DNA of 64,000 nucleotides. Source: Massilia sp. Root133. GTDB taxonomy: Bacteria; Pseudomonadota; Gammaproteobacteria; Burkholderiales; Burkholderiaceae_D. This document shows positions 1-7,166 of the stretch, piece by piece (the first letter of the stretch is position 1; every line of letters starts with the position of its first letter). The notes under the pieces are model-generated. The model had not been told where the DNA came from. It was given only the letters and a program-made list of their open reading frames with translations, and did not search any database. The DNA lies in NCBI RefSeq assembly GCF_001426525.1, contig NZ_LMEW01000001.1, positions 190,978-254,977 on the forward strand, read 5' to 3'. The position numbers and the translations under genes were made by a program.

Positions 1-282
1 TGGGGCCACACCTATCTGCGCTGGAGTTCCTTCTTCGCGCAGGCGCCCGGCGAGAACCTGGTCCAGTCGAAGGCGCGGGTCTGGCTGGCCAGCGGCATGC
101 GCGACGACAGCGTGCCGGTCCTGTCGACCGAGGTCGCGTACGCGCGCCTGCGCGCGCTCGGACGCGACGTCACGTTCCGGCGCCTGCCGCGCGCCGGCCA
201 CAACCTGATGGCGGAAGGGGGCTCGATGGCGGACGTGCAGAAGGAATACGACGCCATCATGGCGTGGTTCGACCGCCGTTGA
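1..282 (+). CDS. alpha/beta hydrolase (S9 peptidase-like), C-terminal fragment
   Basis: Only the last 93 codons are present; the gene begins before the window. The fragment has the tail of an alpha/beta hydrolase fold: a segment ending GMRDDSVPV that would carry the catalytic aspartate, then a loop RAGHNL that would carry the catalytic histidine, then a terminal helix ending MAWFDRR. This resembles the C-terminal peptidase domain of prolyl-oligopeptidase (S9) family proteins, but the nucleophile region is outside the window, so esterase or peptidase activity cannot be decided. It converges on the glutathione peroxidase gene that follows. Confidence 0.6.
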   Translation, partial: WGHTYLRWSSFFAQAPGENLVQSKARVWLASGMRDDSVPVLSTEVAYARLRALGRDVTFRRLPRAGHNLMAEGGSMADVQKEYDAIMAWFDRR

Positions 283-292
283 GCGTTGGCGC

Positions 293-775
293 TTACGGCT
301 GCAGCGCCTTCTCGATATCGCCCGCGATCTCTTCCGGCTTCGTCTGCGGCGCGTAGCGATGCAGCACGGTGCCGTCGCGGCCGACGAGGAACTTGGTGAA
401 GTTCCATTTGATGCCCTCGGTGCCCAGCACGCCCGGCGCCTCGTTCTTCAGGTATTTCCACAGCGGGTGGGCGCTGTCGCCGTTGACGTCGACCTTGGCG
501 AACATCGGGAACGACACGCCGTAGTTCTTTTCGCAGAACGCGCCGATCTCGGATTCCGTGCCCGGCTCCTGGCTGCCGAACTGGTTGCAGGGGAAGCCCA
601 GCACTTCCAGGCCGCGCGCGTGCAGTTCGCGGTACACGGTCTCGAGGCCCTGGTATTGCGGCGTGAAGCCGCATTTGCTGGCGGTGTTGACGATGAGGAG
701 GACCTTGCCGCGGTACTGGGCCAGGTCGACCGGCTTGCCGTCGAGGGAGGTGGCCTGGAAGTCGAACACGTTCAT
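293..775 (-). CDS. glutathione peroxidase (thiol peroxidase family)
   Basis: A 160-residue protein of the glutathione peroxidase family, which reduces hydrogen and organic peroxides with thiol reductant (thioredoxin or glutathione) in the cytoplasm. The peroxidatic motif is NTASKCGFTPQY near residue 36, with cysteine rather than selenocysteine. The glutamine of FPCNQFGSQEPG and the tryptophan of KWNFTKFLV complete the catalytic set. Length is normal. The start was placed at 775 because an AGGAG lies 7 bases upstream; the longer open frame towards 1231 overlaps the divergent gene and is not needed. No signal peptide. The preferred reductant cannot be read from sequence. Confidence 0.93.
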   Translation of the reverse strand: MNVFDFQATSLDGKPVDLAQYRGKVLLIVNTASKCGFTPQYQGLETVYRELHARGLEVLGFPCNQFGSQEPGTESEIGAFCEKNYGVSFPMFAKVDVNGDSAHPLWKYLKNEAPGVLGTEGIKWNFTKFLVGRDGTVLHRYAPQTKPEEIAGDIEKALQP

Positions 776-835
776 CGTGGGCTCCTGTAAGCTTGATTGA
801 TTCGAAGGCAACAGTGTAAGCCAAAGGAGACATCG

Positions 836-1267
836 ATGCAGTCCACCGTGAACATTCCCCTGGCCGCCGGCGCGCTGCTCAGCGCCGGCGCCGCGCTGCT
901 CCACCTGGGCATCGTCGCGGGCGGTCCCGCGTGGTACCGCTTCTTCGGCGCGGGCGAACGGTTCGCGCGCGCGGCCGCGCAAGGGCGCTGGTATCCGACC
1001 CTCGTCACGCTGGGGATTGCCGCCGTGTTGTTCACCTGGTCCGCGTATGCGCTGGCGGGCGCCGGTGTCATTGGCCCTCTGCCGTTCCTGAAGGCGGCGC
1101 TGGTCGCCATCACGGCCGTCTATCTCGTGCGCGGCGTGGCGTTCGCGCCGCTCGTTCGCGCCAGGGGCGGCGCGATCACGCCGTTCGTCGTGTGGAGTTC
1201 GGTGATCTGCTTCGGCTACGGGGTGGTGCACCTCGTCGGCCTCGTGCAGCGCTGGGCGGCGCTGTAG
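836..1267 (+). CDS. small four-helix membrane protein, unknown function
   Basis: A 143-residue protein with four hydrophobic segments, roughly residues 8-28, 60-82, 85-105 and 118-138, and little between them, so it is almost certainly an inner-membrane protein. The start at 836 has AAAGGAGA 6 bases upstream; an in-frame codon at 797 lacks a ribosome binding site. It is divergent from glutathione peroxidase with only 60 bases between starts, so the two may share a control region. I do not recognise a named family, and nothing in the sequence suggests a catalytic site. Confidence 0.75.
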   Translation: MQSTVNIPLAAGALLSAGAALLHLGIVAGGPAWYRFFGAGERFARAAAQGRWYPTLVTLGIAAVLFTWSAYALAGAGVIGPLPFLKAALVAITAVYLVRGVAFAPLVRARGGAITPFVVWSSVICFGYGVVHLVGLVQRWAAL

Positions 1268-1277
1268 CCGACGCGGA

Positions 1278-2414
1278 TCAGAGGAGACCGAGCGTCTCGG
1301 TGCCCGCGGAGAAATCGCGGTTCTTCGCGTGCTTGCTATTGAGCTTGATGTTCAGGCGCAGGTCGTTCACGGAGTCCGCGTTGCGCAGCGCATCCTCGTA
1401 GGTGATCTTGTCCGCCTCGTACAAGTCGAACAGGGCCTGGTCGAAGGTCTGCATGCCCAGCTCGCGCGACTTCTTCATGATCTCCTTGATCTCGTGGACC
1501 TCGCCCTTGAAGATCAGGTCCGAGATCAGCGGCGAATTCAGCATGATCTCCATCGCGACCACGCGTCCCTTCGCTTCCTTCTTTGGAATGAGGCGCTGCG
1601 AGATCAGTCCCTTCATGTTCAGCGACAGGTCCATCAGCAGCTGCTGGCGGCGCTCTTCGGGGAAGAAGTTGATGATGCGGTCCAGCGCCTGGTTGGAGCT
1701 GTTCGCGTGCAGGGTGGCGAGGCACAGGTGGCCCGTTTCGGCGAACGCGATCGCGTGTTCCATCGTCTCGCGGTCGCGGATTTCTCCGATCTGGATCACG
1801 TCCGGCGCCTGGCGCAGGGAGTTCTTCAGCGCTGCCTCGAAGCTGTCCGTGTCGACGCCGACCTCGCGCTGCGTGATCACGCAGTTCTTGTGCGGGTGGA
1901 CGAATTCGACGGGATCCTCGATCGTGATGATGTGGCCGTAGCTGTTTTCGTTGCGGTAGCCGACCATCGTCGCGAGCGTCGTCGACTTGCCGGAACCCGT
2001 GGCGCCGACCATGATCACGAGGCCGCGCTTGGTCATGATCACGTCCTTCAGCACCTCCGGCAGGTCGAGGTCCTCGAACTTCGGGATCGTCGTCGTGATC
2101 ACGCGCAGCACCATGCCCACGGCGCCCATCTGCATGAAGGCGGAGACGCGGAAACGTCCCAGGTCGCCGGGGCTGATGGCGAAGTTGGCTTCCTTCGAGA
2201 GCTCGAAGCCGGCGGCCTGCTTGTCGTTCATGATGGCGCGCGCCAGGTCGGCCGTGTGCGAGGCCGTGAGGGCCTGGCTGGACACGGGCGTCATGCGGCC
2301 GTCGATCTTCATCGCGGGCGGGAAGCCGGACGTGATGAACAGGTCGGAACCGCCCTTGCTGACCATCAGGCGCAGCAGGTCGAACATGAATTTGGAGGCC
2401 TGGTCGCGTTCCAT
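1278..2414 (-). CDS. pilU: type IV pilus retraction ATPase PilU
   Basis: A 378-residue cytoplasmic hexameric ATPase of the PilT/PilU family; PilU helps PilT depolymerise type IV pili under load in twitching motility and DNA uptake. Walker A is GATGSGKST near residues 136-144, the Walker B region is DVIQIGEIRDRET, and the His box is ETGHLCLATLHA. The C-terminal portion has LISDLIFKGEVHEIKEIM in place of the AIRNLIRE motif of PilT, which marks it as PilU. It lies 15 bases downstream of pilT on the same strand, with AAGGAG upstream of its start, so the pair is one operon. Confidence 0.95.
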   Translation of the reverse strand: MERDQASKFMFDLLRLMVSKGGSDLFITSGFPPAMKIDGRMTPVSSQALTASHTADLARAIMNDKQAAGFELSKEANFAISPGDLGRFRVSAFMQMGAVGMVLRVITTTIPKFEDLDLPEVLKDVIMTKRGLVIMVGATGSGKSTTLATMVGYRNENSYGHIITIEDPVEFVHPHKNCVITQREVGVDTDSFEAALKNSLRQAPDVIQIGEIRDRETMEHAIAFAETGHLCLATLHANSSNQALDRIINFFPEERRQQLLMDLSLNMKGLISQRLIPKKEAKGRVVAMEIMLNSPLISDLIFKGEVHEIKEIMKKSRELGMQTFDQALFDLYEADKITYEDALRNADSVNDLRLNIKLNSKHAKNRDFSAGTETLGLL

Positions 2415-2429
2415 CGTCGTGCTCCTTCT

Positions 2430-3473
2430 TTAGCCCGGGAAGTTTTCGGGAATCTTGGCGGCGGCGCGCGCGGCCGCCGACGAGATCACGTTGCGGCGCA
2501 CGAGGTCCGTCAGGTTCTGGTCCAGCGTCTGCATGCCGACGTTGGAACCGGTCTGGATCGCGGAATACATCTGCGCGATCTTCGCTTCGCGGATCAGGTT
2601 GCGGATGGCCGGCGTACCGATCATGATCTCGTGCGCGGCCACGCGGCCGGCGCCGTCCTTCGTTTTCAGCAGGGTCTGCGAGATCACGGCCTGCAGCGAT
2701 TCCGACAGCATCGCGCGCACCATCTCCTTTTCCTCGGCCGGGAACACGTCGACGATACGGTCGATGGTCTTCGCGGCCGACGACGTGTGCAGGGTGCCGA
2801 ACACGAGGTGGCCCGTCTCGGCGGCGGACAGTGCGAGTCGGATCGTCTCCAGGTCGCGCAGCTCGCCGACGAGGATCGCGTCCGGGTCTTCGCGCAGCGC
2901 CGAGCGCAGCGCGTTGTTGAACGACAGCGTGTGCGGACCGACTTCGCGCTGGTTGATCAGGCACTTCTTCGAGTCGTGCACGAACTCGATCGGGTCCTCG
3001 ATGGTGAGGATGTGACCGTACTCGTTCTCGTTCAGGTGGTTGACCATCGCGGCCAGGGTCGTCGACTTGCCGGAGCCCGTCGGACCCGTCACGAGCACGA
3101 GGCCGCGCGGCTTCAATGCGAGGTCGGCGAAGATCTTCGGCGCGTTCAGTTCTTCCAGCGACAGGATCTTGGACGGAATCGTCCGCAGCACGGCGGACGC
3201 ACCCCGTTCCTGGTTGTACGCGTTGACGCGGAAGCGCGCGAGGCCGGGGATCGCAAACGAGAAGTCGCACTCCAGCATCTCTTCGTACTGCTTGCGCTGG
3301 CCGTCGTTCATGATGTCATAGATCATGCCGTGCACGTCCTTGTGCTCCAGCGGCGGCAGGTTGATACGGCGTACGTCGCCATGCACGCGGATCATCGGCG
3401 GCAGGCCGGCCGACAGGTGCAGGTCGGAGGCCTTGTTCTTGACCGAGAAAGCGAGCAGTTCGGAGATGTCCAT
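2430..3473 (-). CDS. pilT: type IV pilus retraction ATPase PilT
   Basis: A 347-residue PilT, the motor that drives pilus retraction at the inner-membrane base of the type IV pilus. Walker A is GPTGSGKST, the Asp/Walker B region is DAILVGELRDLETI, and the retraction-specific motif AIRNLIREAKIAQM is intact near residue 285. AAAGGA lies upstream of the start at 3473. It is first in the pilT-pilU operon and divergent from the PLP-binding protein gene, an arrangement common in beta- and gammaproteobacteria. A dispersed palindromic repeat sits in the shared upstream region. Confidence 0.97.
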   Translation of the reverse strand: MDISELLAFSVKNKASDLHLSAGLPPMIRVHGDVRRINLPPLEHKDVHGMIYDIMNDGQRKQYEEMLECDFSFAIPGLARFRVNAYNQERGASAVLRTIPSKILSLEELNAPKIFADLALKPRGLVLVTGPTGSGKSTTLAAMVNHLNENEYGHILTIEDPIEFVHDSKKCLINQREVGPHTLSFNNALRSALREDPDAILVGELRDLETIRLALSAAETGHLVFGTLHTSSAAKTIDRIVDVFPAEEKEMVRAMLSESLQAVISQTLLKTKDGAGRVAAHEIMIGTPAIRNLIREAKIAQMYSAIQTGSNVGMQTLDQNLTDLVRRNVISSAAARAAAKIPENFPG

Positions 3474-3506
3474 TTATAATGATCCTTTGACGCGGAGATA
3501 GAAAAC

Positions 3507-3599
3507 CGTCGTTCCCGACCTGGCCGGTCGCCTTGGCGGGAACCCAATTGCTGCGGGCATGCAGGCTGAGCTTGGATCCCCGCCTGCGCGGGGATGACG
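3507..3599. repeat. palindromic dispersed repeat, copy 1
   Basis: About 93 bases between pilT and the PLP-binding protein gene. It opens with CGTCGTTCCCG and closes with CGCCTGCGCGGGGATGACG, so the two ends are near inverted repeats of each other; the closing arm also folds on itself. The same architecture occurs at 23856-23940 and 30270-30353. The opening arm is the most diverged of the three copies. The layout resembles the short GC-rich palindromes dispersed in many proteobacterial genomes. It has no coding capacity of its own. Confidence 0.8.
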
Positions 3600-3650
3600 A
3601 TGAGATATTGCACCGCCAGGCTAGAAAAATATTTCCTGAAGAAAACCATT

Positions 3651-4352
3651 ATGTCCACAATCGCAGCCAACTTGCAAGCTGTCGAAGCGACAATCCAGGC
3701 CGCTTGCGAGGCCGCGAACCGGCCCCGTTCCACGGTCCAGTTGCTGGCCGTTTCGAAGACGTTTCCGGCAGAAGCCGTGCTGGAAGCGATCGAGGCGGGC
3801 CAGCGCGCGTTCGGCGAAAACTATGTGCAGGAAGGCGTCGACAAGATCGCCGCTGTGGCAAAAGCGCGACCCGGCCTGATGCTCGAATGGCATTTCATCG
3901 GCCCGATCCAGAGCAACAAGACGCGGCCCATCGCAACCAGCTTCCAATGGGTGCACACGGTCGAACGATTGAAAATCGCGCAGCGCCTGTCCGAACAGCG
4001 CCCGGCCGAACTGGGCCCGCTGGATATCTGCCTGCAAGTGAACATCAGCGGCGAGGCCACCAAAAGTGGCGTCAAGCCGGAGGAGCTGGAAGGCCTGGCC
4101 AAGGCCGTCGTCCAGCTGCCGAACCTGCGCCTGCGCGGGCTGATGGCGATCCCGGAACCGCAGGCCGACCCGGCCCTGCAACGCGCGCCGTTCGCACGCC
4201 TGCGCGCACTCGCGCGAGACCTCATCAAAGCCGGCATCCACCTCGACACGCTGTCGATGGGCATGTCCGGCGACCTGCAATCGGCCGTGCTGGAAGGCGC
4301 GACCATCGTACGCATCGGCAGCGCCATCTTCGGCGCGCGCCATTACGAGTGA
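3651..4352 (+). CDS. YggS/PLPBP-family pyridoxal phosphate-binding protein
   Basis: A 233-residue cytosolic protein of the YggS (PROSC/PLPBP) family, which binds pyridoxal 5'-phosphate and helps control free PLP and amino or keto acid pools. The PLP-lysine lies in LLAVSKTFP near residue 36, and the phosphate-binding C-terminal segment is LSMGMSGDLQSAV with IVRIGSAIFG. Its fold is the N-terminal domain of alanine racemase without the second domain. The ATG at 3651 gives the family's usual N-terminus; the longer open frame to 3594 would translate part of the palindromic repeat. proC follows 42 bases later, as in many bacteria. Confidence 0.95.
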   Translation: MSTIAANLQAVEATIQAACEAANRPRSTVQLLAVSKTFPAEAVLEAIEAGQRAFGENYVQEGVDKIAAVAKARPGLMLEWHFIGPIQSNKTRPIATSFQWVHTVERLKIAQRLSEQRPAELGPLDICLQVNISGEATKSGVKPEELEGLAKAVVQLPNLRLRGLMAIPEPQADPALQRAPFARLRALARDLIKAGIHLDTLSMGMSGDLQSAVLEGATIVRIGSAIFGARHYE

Positions 4353-4394
4353 ATGAAAAAGCGCGCATCACGCGCGCCTAACCCCGGGATTCTC

Positions 4395-5213
4395 ATGAAA
4401 ATCAGTTTCATCGGCGGCGGCAACATGGCCACCGCCCTCATCGCCGGCCTGGCCGGCAAGGTCGCGCAGGCGGTGGACATCCACGTCGTCGACCCGAACG
4501 CGGACGCGCTCGAGCGCCTGCGCACGCAATATGGCGTGACGACGTCGCCCGACATCGGCGCGGCCGTCGCCGCCAGCGACGTCATCGTGCTCGCGGTGAA
4601 GCCGCAGCAGATGCGCGACGTGACCGTGCACCTGCAATCGCAGCTCGCGAACAAGCCCCTGCTGCTGTCGATCGCGGCGGGCATCCGCGGCGCGGACCTG
4701 TCGCGCTGGCTCGGCGGCTACGGCGCCATCGTGCGCACGATGCCGAACACGCCCGCGCTGATCGGGCAGGGCATCACGGGCATGGTGGCGATGGCCGGCG
4801 TCAGCGCCGCGCAAAAGGATGCCGCCGACACCATCATGCGCGCCGTCGGCCAGACCGTCTGGCTGGATGAAGAAAGCCTGATCGATCCGGTGACGGCGGT
4901 GTCGGGCAGCGGCCCGGCGTACGTGTTCTACTTCCTCGAAGCGATGCAGCAGGCGGCCGCGGAAATGGGCCTGTCGGCGGAGCAGGGCAAGGCGCTCGCG
5001 CTGGCCACGTTCACCGGCGCGGCCCAGCTGGCGGCGCAGTCGGACGAACCCGTCGACGTGCTGCGCCAGCGCGTGACCTCGAAGGGCGGCACCACGCATG
5101 CGGCCATCACGAGCATGGAAGCGGCCGGCGTGAAGCAGGCGATCGTCGACGCGATGAAGGCGGCGGCGGCGCGCGGGCGGGAGCTCGGCGCGGAACTGGG
5201 CAAGGACGCCTGA
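4395..5213 (+). CDS. proC: pyrroline-5-carboxylate reductase
   Basis: A 272-residue enzyme catalysing the last step of proline synthesis, NAD(P)H-dependent reduction of 1-pyrroline-5-carboxylate. The Rossmann motif GGGNMATALIAGL is at the N-terminus, and the signature segments SGSGPAYVF and VTSKGGTTHAAI are present in the C-terminal dimerisation domain. Length is typical. The ATG at 4395 was chosen because the Rossmann strand begins three residues after it. It is cotranscribed with the PLP-binding protein gene upstream and, one base after its stop codon, with a lipoprotein gene. Confidence 0.97.
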   Translation: MKISFIGGGNMATALIAGLAGKVAQAVDIHVVDPNADALERLRTQYGVTTSPDIGAAVAASDVIVLAVKPQQMRDVTVHLQSQLANKPLLLSIAAGIRGADLSRWLGGYGAIVRTMPNTPALIGQGITGMVAMAGVSAAQKDAADTIMRAVGQTVWLDEESLIDPVTAVSGSGPAYVFYFLEAMQQAAAEMGLSAEQGKALALATFTGAAQLAAQSDEPVDVLRQRVTSKGGTTHAAITSMEAAGVKQAIVDAMKAAAARGRELGAELGKDA

Positions 5214-5214
5214 C

Positions 5215-5706
5215 ATGCTGTCCGCCACCGTGCGCCTGTCCGTCATGTCGATGCTTGCCGCGGGCCTGGCGGCGTGCACGCCGGTCCCGCACGTGGCCCA
5301 TCTGCGGCCGGCCGTCGACGGGATCGTCCTCGATGAGGGGAAACCGGCTGCCGGCGTCGAGCTCTTCCTGGCCAAATTCCCCGGCAAGAATCATCCCTGC
5401 ACCGACGTGGGCGAAGTCATCCCCGTGGCGTCCGATGGCCGTTTTTCATGGACGGCGGCCGACGAACGCCGGAGCACGACATCGCTGCTCGATCCGCCTT
5501 CGGTGAGCGGCGCGCTCACGGCCCTGTGCATCCGCCATCCCGCGAAGGGTGTGCTGATCGGGGCCGTGCTGTTCGTGATGCAGAATGAATCCGTCGCGGT
5601 GCGTCTCCGTTGCGACGTGGCGCACCCGCGCGCCAGCGGCGGCCCGCACACGGTGTCGGCGATGCTCGGTCAGCCCCAGTATTGCGAGGCGAGCGACGCC
5701 GGCTAA
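5215..5706 (+). CDS. putative lipoprotein, unknown function
   Basis: A 163-residue protein with a lipoprotein signal peptide: a basic start, a hydrophobic stretch and the lipobox LAAC at residues 18-21, so the mature protein should be lipid-anchored in the envelope. The mature part has a transthyretin-like flavour early on (DGIVLDEGKPAAGVELFLAK), which suggests a small beta-sandwich domain. The start codon is one base after the proC stop, so translation is probably coupled, though no functional link with proline synthesis is evident. Its end overlaps the convergent gene by four bases. Confidence 0.65.
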   Translation: MLSATVRLSVMSMLAAGLAACTPVPHVAHLRPAVDGIVLDEGKPAAGVELFLAKFPGKNHPCTDVGEVIPVASDGRFSWTAADERRSTTSLLDPPSVSGALTALCIRHPAKGVLIGAVLFVMQNESVAVRLRCDVAHPRASGGPHTVSAMLGQPQYCEASDAG

Positions 5707-6080
5707 CGGCCTGGCGCCCCGGCCGATGCCGGCCGGTTGCCCAGCAGGGCCCAAAGCGAATAGACGCCGATCGCGGTACCGAACGGGAAGTTGAGCAGCC
5801 CGAGCACGCTGAATATGATCGTGAACACGCGCCCCGTCGGTGATCCTTTCAGCAGCGCGATCCCGGCGATGGCTTCCGCTGCCAGCAGCAGCGCGAAGAA
5901 TCCGGCCACCACCGCGCCGAAGCCGAAGAAGAAGTTCGCCACGGCGCCGTCGCCGCCGGCCGAGTCGGCGATGAAGTGGCCGATCCAGTTGGTGCCGAGC
6001 GCGAAGATCAGCATCATGCCGGCGCCCAGTACGCCGATGACGATGTGAAGTGCAGCGGTAATGCGAGTGTGGATGTCCAT
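5703..6080 (-). CDS. small inner-membrane protein with four helices
   Basis: A 125-residue, strongly hydrophobic protein with four predicted membrane segments, about residues 8-28, 48-68, 70-85 and 90-112. It carries no conserved catalytic motif that I recognise. It stands alone, converges on the proC-lipoprotein operon with a four-base overlap at the stop codons, and diverges from nothing close by. The composition resembles other small four-helix membrane proteins of unknown function common in Oxalobacteraceae. Confidence 0.65.
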   Translation of the reverse strand: MDIHTRITAALHIVIGVLGAGMMLIFALGTNWIGHFIADSAGGDGAVANFFFGFGAVVAGFFALLLAAEAIAGIALLKGSPTGRVFTIIFSVLGLLNFPFGTAIGVYSLWALLGNRPASAGAPGR

Positions 6081-6149
6081 GAGGTTCCCGTTGATAAACC
6101 GGCATAGTGTATGCCGGTTTTACCTCGCATAAATACGCACAAAGTCACG

Positions 6150-7151
6150 TCAGGGCGATGGCGCCTTCAACCGGAACGAGACATCCCGGTCGCGGTCGAC
6201 CTCGAGCCGGCCGTCCTTGAACACCAGCTCCGCCACCTGGATGACCGTACGCTGGTTCCAGCGCGCGTCCGTGTCCGCTTCCGCCTCGTTCACCTGGTGG
6301 ACGAAGTAGTAGATGAACGCGCGGTCGCCATCGACGACGACGTCCGCGTGCTGTCCCTTGGCCCGGTCGGTGGCCTTGCGGCCCGGTTCGCCGAGGATGT
6401 AGCCTTTCTGTTCCGTCCAGGTACGCGCATCGTCGGACCGAAGCACCATCAGGCCCTTCCACACGTCGACGACCATCCAGTAATACCCCTTGAAGCGGAA
6501 CACCTTCGGTCCCTCGCCCGTGGTCGGATTGACCGGCTCGTCGCTCACCTTCTTCCACGTGCGCAGGTCCTGGCTGTCGGCGGCCAGGATCTTGCTGCCG
6601 GCGCGCTCGTCCTTGTACCACATCCGGTAACCCTGTCCGAGCTTGATGACGGTCGGGTCGATCATGCGGCCCGTGTCCAGCTTCACGGTGCCTTCGCACC
6701 GCCATGTGGACAGGTCGGTGCTGGTCAGGTGCTCGATGCGGCCATCCGCGCCGGGGCCGCCCCACCGGTGGAAGATGCCAGGCACGATCGTGAGCCACAT
6801 GTGGTACGTGCCGTTTTCATAGTAGATCTCGGGCGCCCACAGCGTCACGTCCGTGCACGCCTTGGGAAACTCGGCCGTGCCCTGGTAGCGCCAGTGCATG
6901 CCGTCCGGGGACGTCGCGATGCCGATGGCCGTGCCGTGCACCCATTCGACGTCCTTCGGGTCGGGCAACTTCATCGTCGCCCGGCGATTGGTATAAAACA
7001 TCTTCCACAGTTTGGCGGCGCGGTCGTACACGATCGACACATCCGCCGCGCCGTCGTACACGGGGTCGCGGAACACCGGTTTCGGTGCGACGTCGGCCGC
7101 GCTGGCCGCCAGCGGCAGCACCAGGGCCAGGGTGGCGAGGAACGATTTCAT
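6150..7151 (-). CDS. secreted GH43-like five-bladed beta-propeller glycosidase
   Basis: A 333-residue protein with a Sec signal peptide (cleavage near AASAA). The body shows the repeated blade pattern of the GH43/GH32/GH117 five-bladed propeller superfamily: FRDPVYDGAADVSIVYD early, LWAPEIYYENGTYHMW and MIDPTVIKLGQGYRMWY in the middle, each ending in an aromatic-rich strand. Enzymes of this superfamily cleave arabinosyl, xylosyl or galactosyl linkages in plant or algal polysaccharides. The exact substrate cannot be set from sequence. A GGGAGA precedes the start, and the gene follows the GH31 gene after 15 bases, so the two form an operon for exported glycosidases. Confidence 0.75.
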   Translation of the reverse strand: MKSFLATLALVLPLAASAADVAPKPVFRDPVYDGAADVSIVYDRAAKLWKMFYTNRRATMKLPDPKDVEWVHGTAIGIATSPDGMHWRYQGTAEFPKACTDVTLWAPEIYYENGTYHMWLTIVPGIFHRWGGPGADGRIEHLTSTDLSTWRCEGTVKLDTGRMIDPTVIKLGQGYRMWYKDERAGSKILAADSQDLRTWKKVSDEPVNPTTGEGPKVFRFKGYYWMVVDVWKGLMVLRSDDARTWTEQKGYILGEPGRKATDRAKGQHADVVVDGDRAFIYYFVHQVNEAEADTDARWNQRTVIQVAELVFKDGRLEVDRDRDVSFRLKAPSP

Positions 7152-7166
7152 GGGGTCTCCCTGGAC

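Noticed and set aside
1329..3479. 716-codon open frame opposite pilT and pilU
   Set aside because: Shadow of two strongly conserved ATPase genes; the repetitive His/Arg/Val composition reflects antisense reading.
3507..3599. Possible CRISPR or insertion sequence end
   Set aside because: The palindromic unit is single here, not in regular array with spacers, and no transposase or cas gene is in the window.
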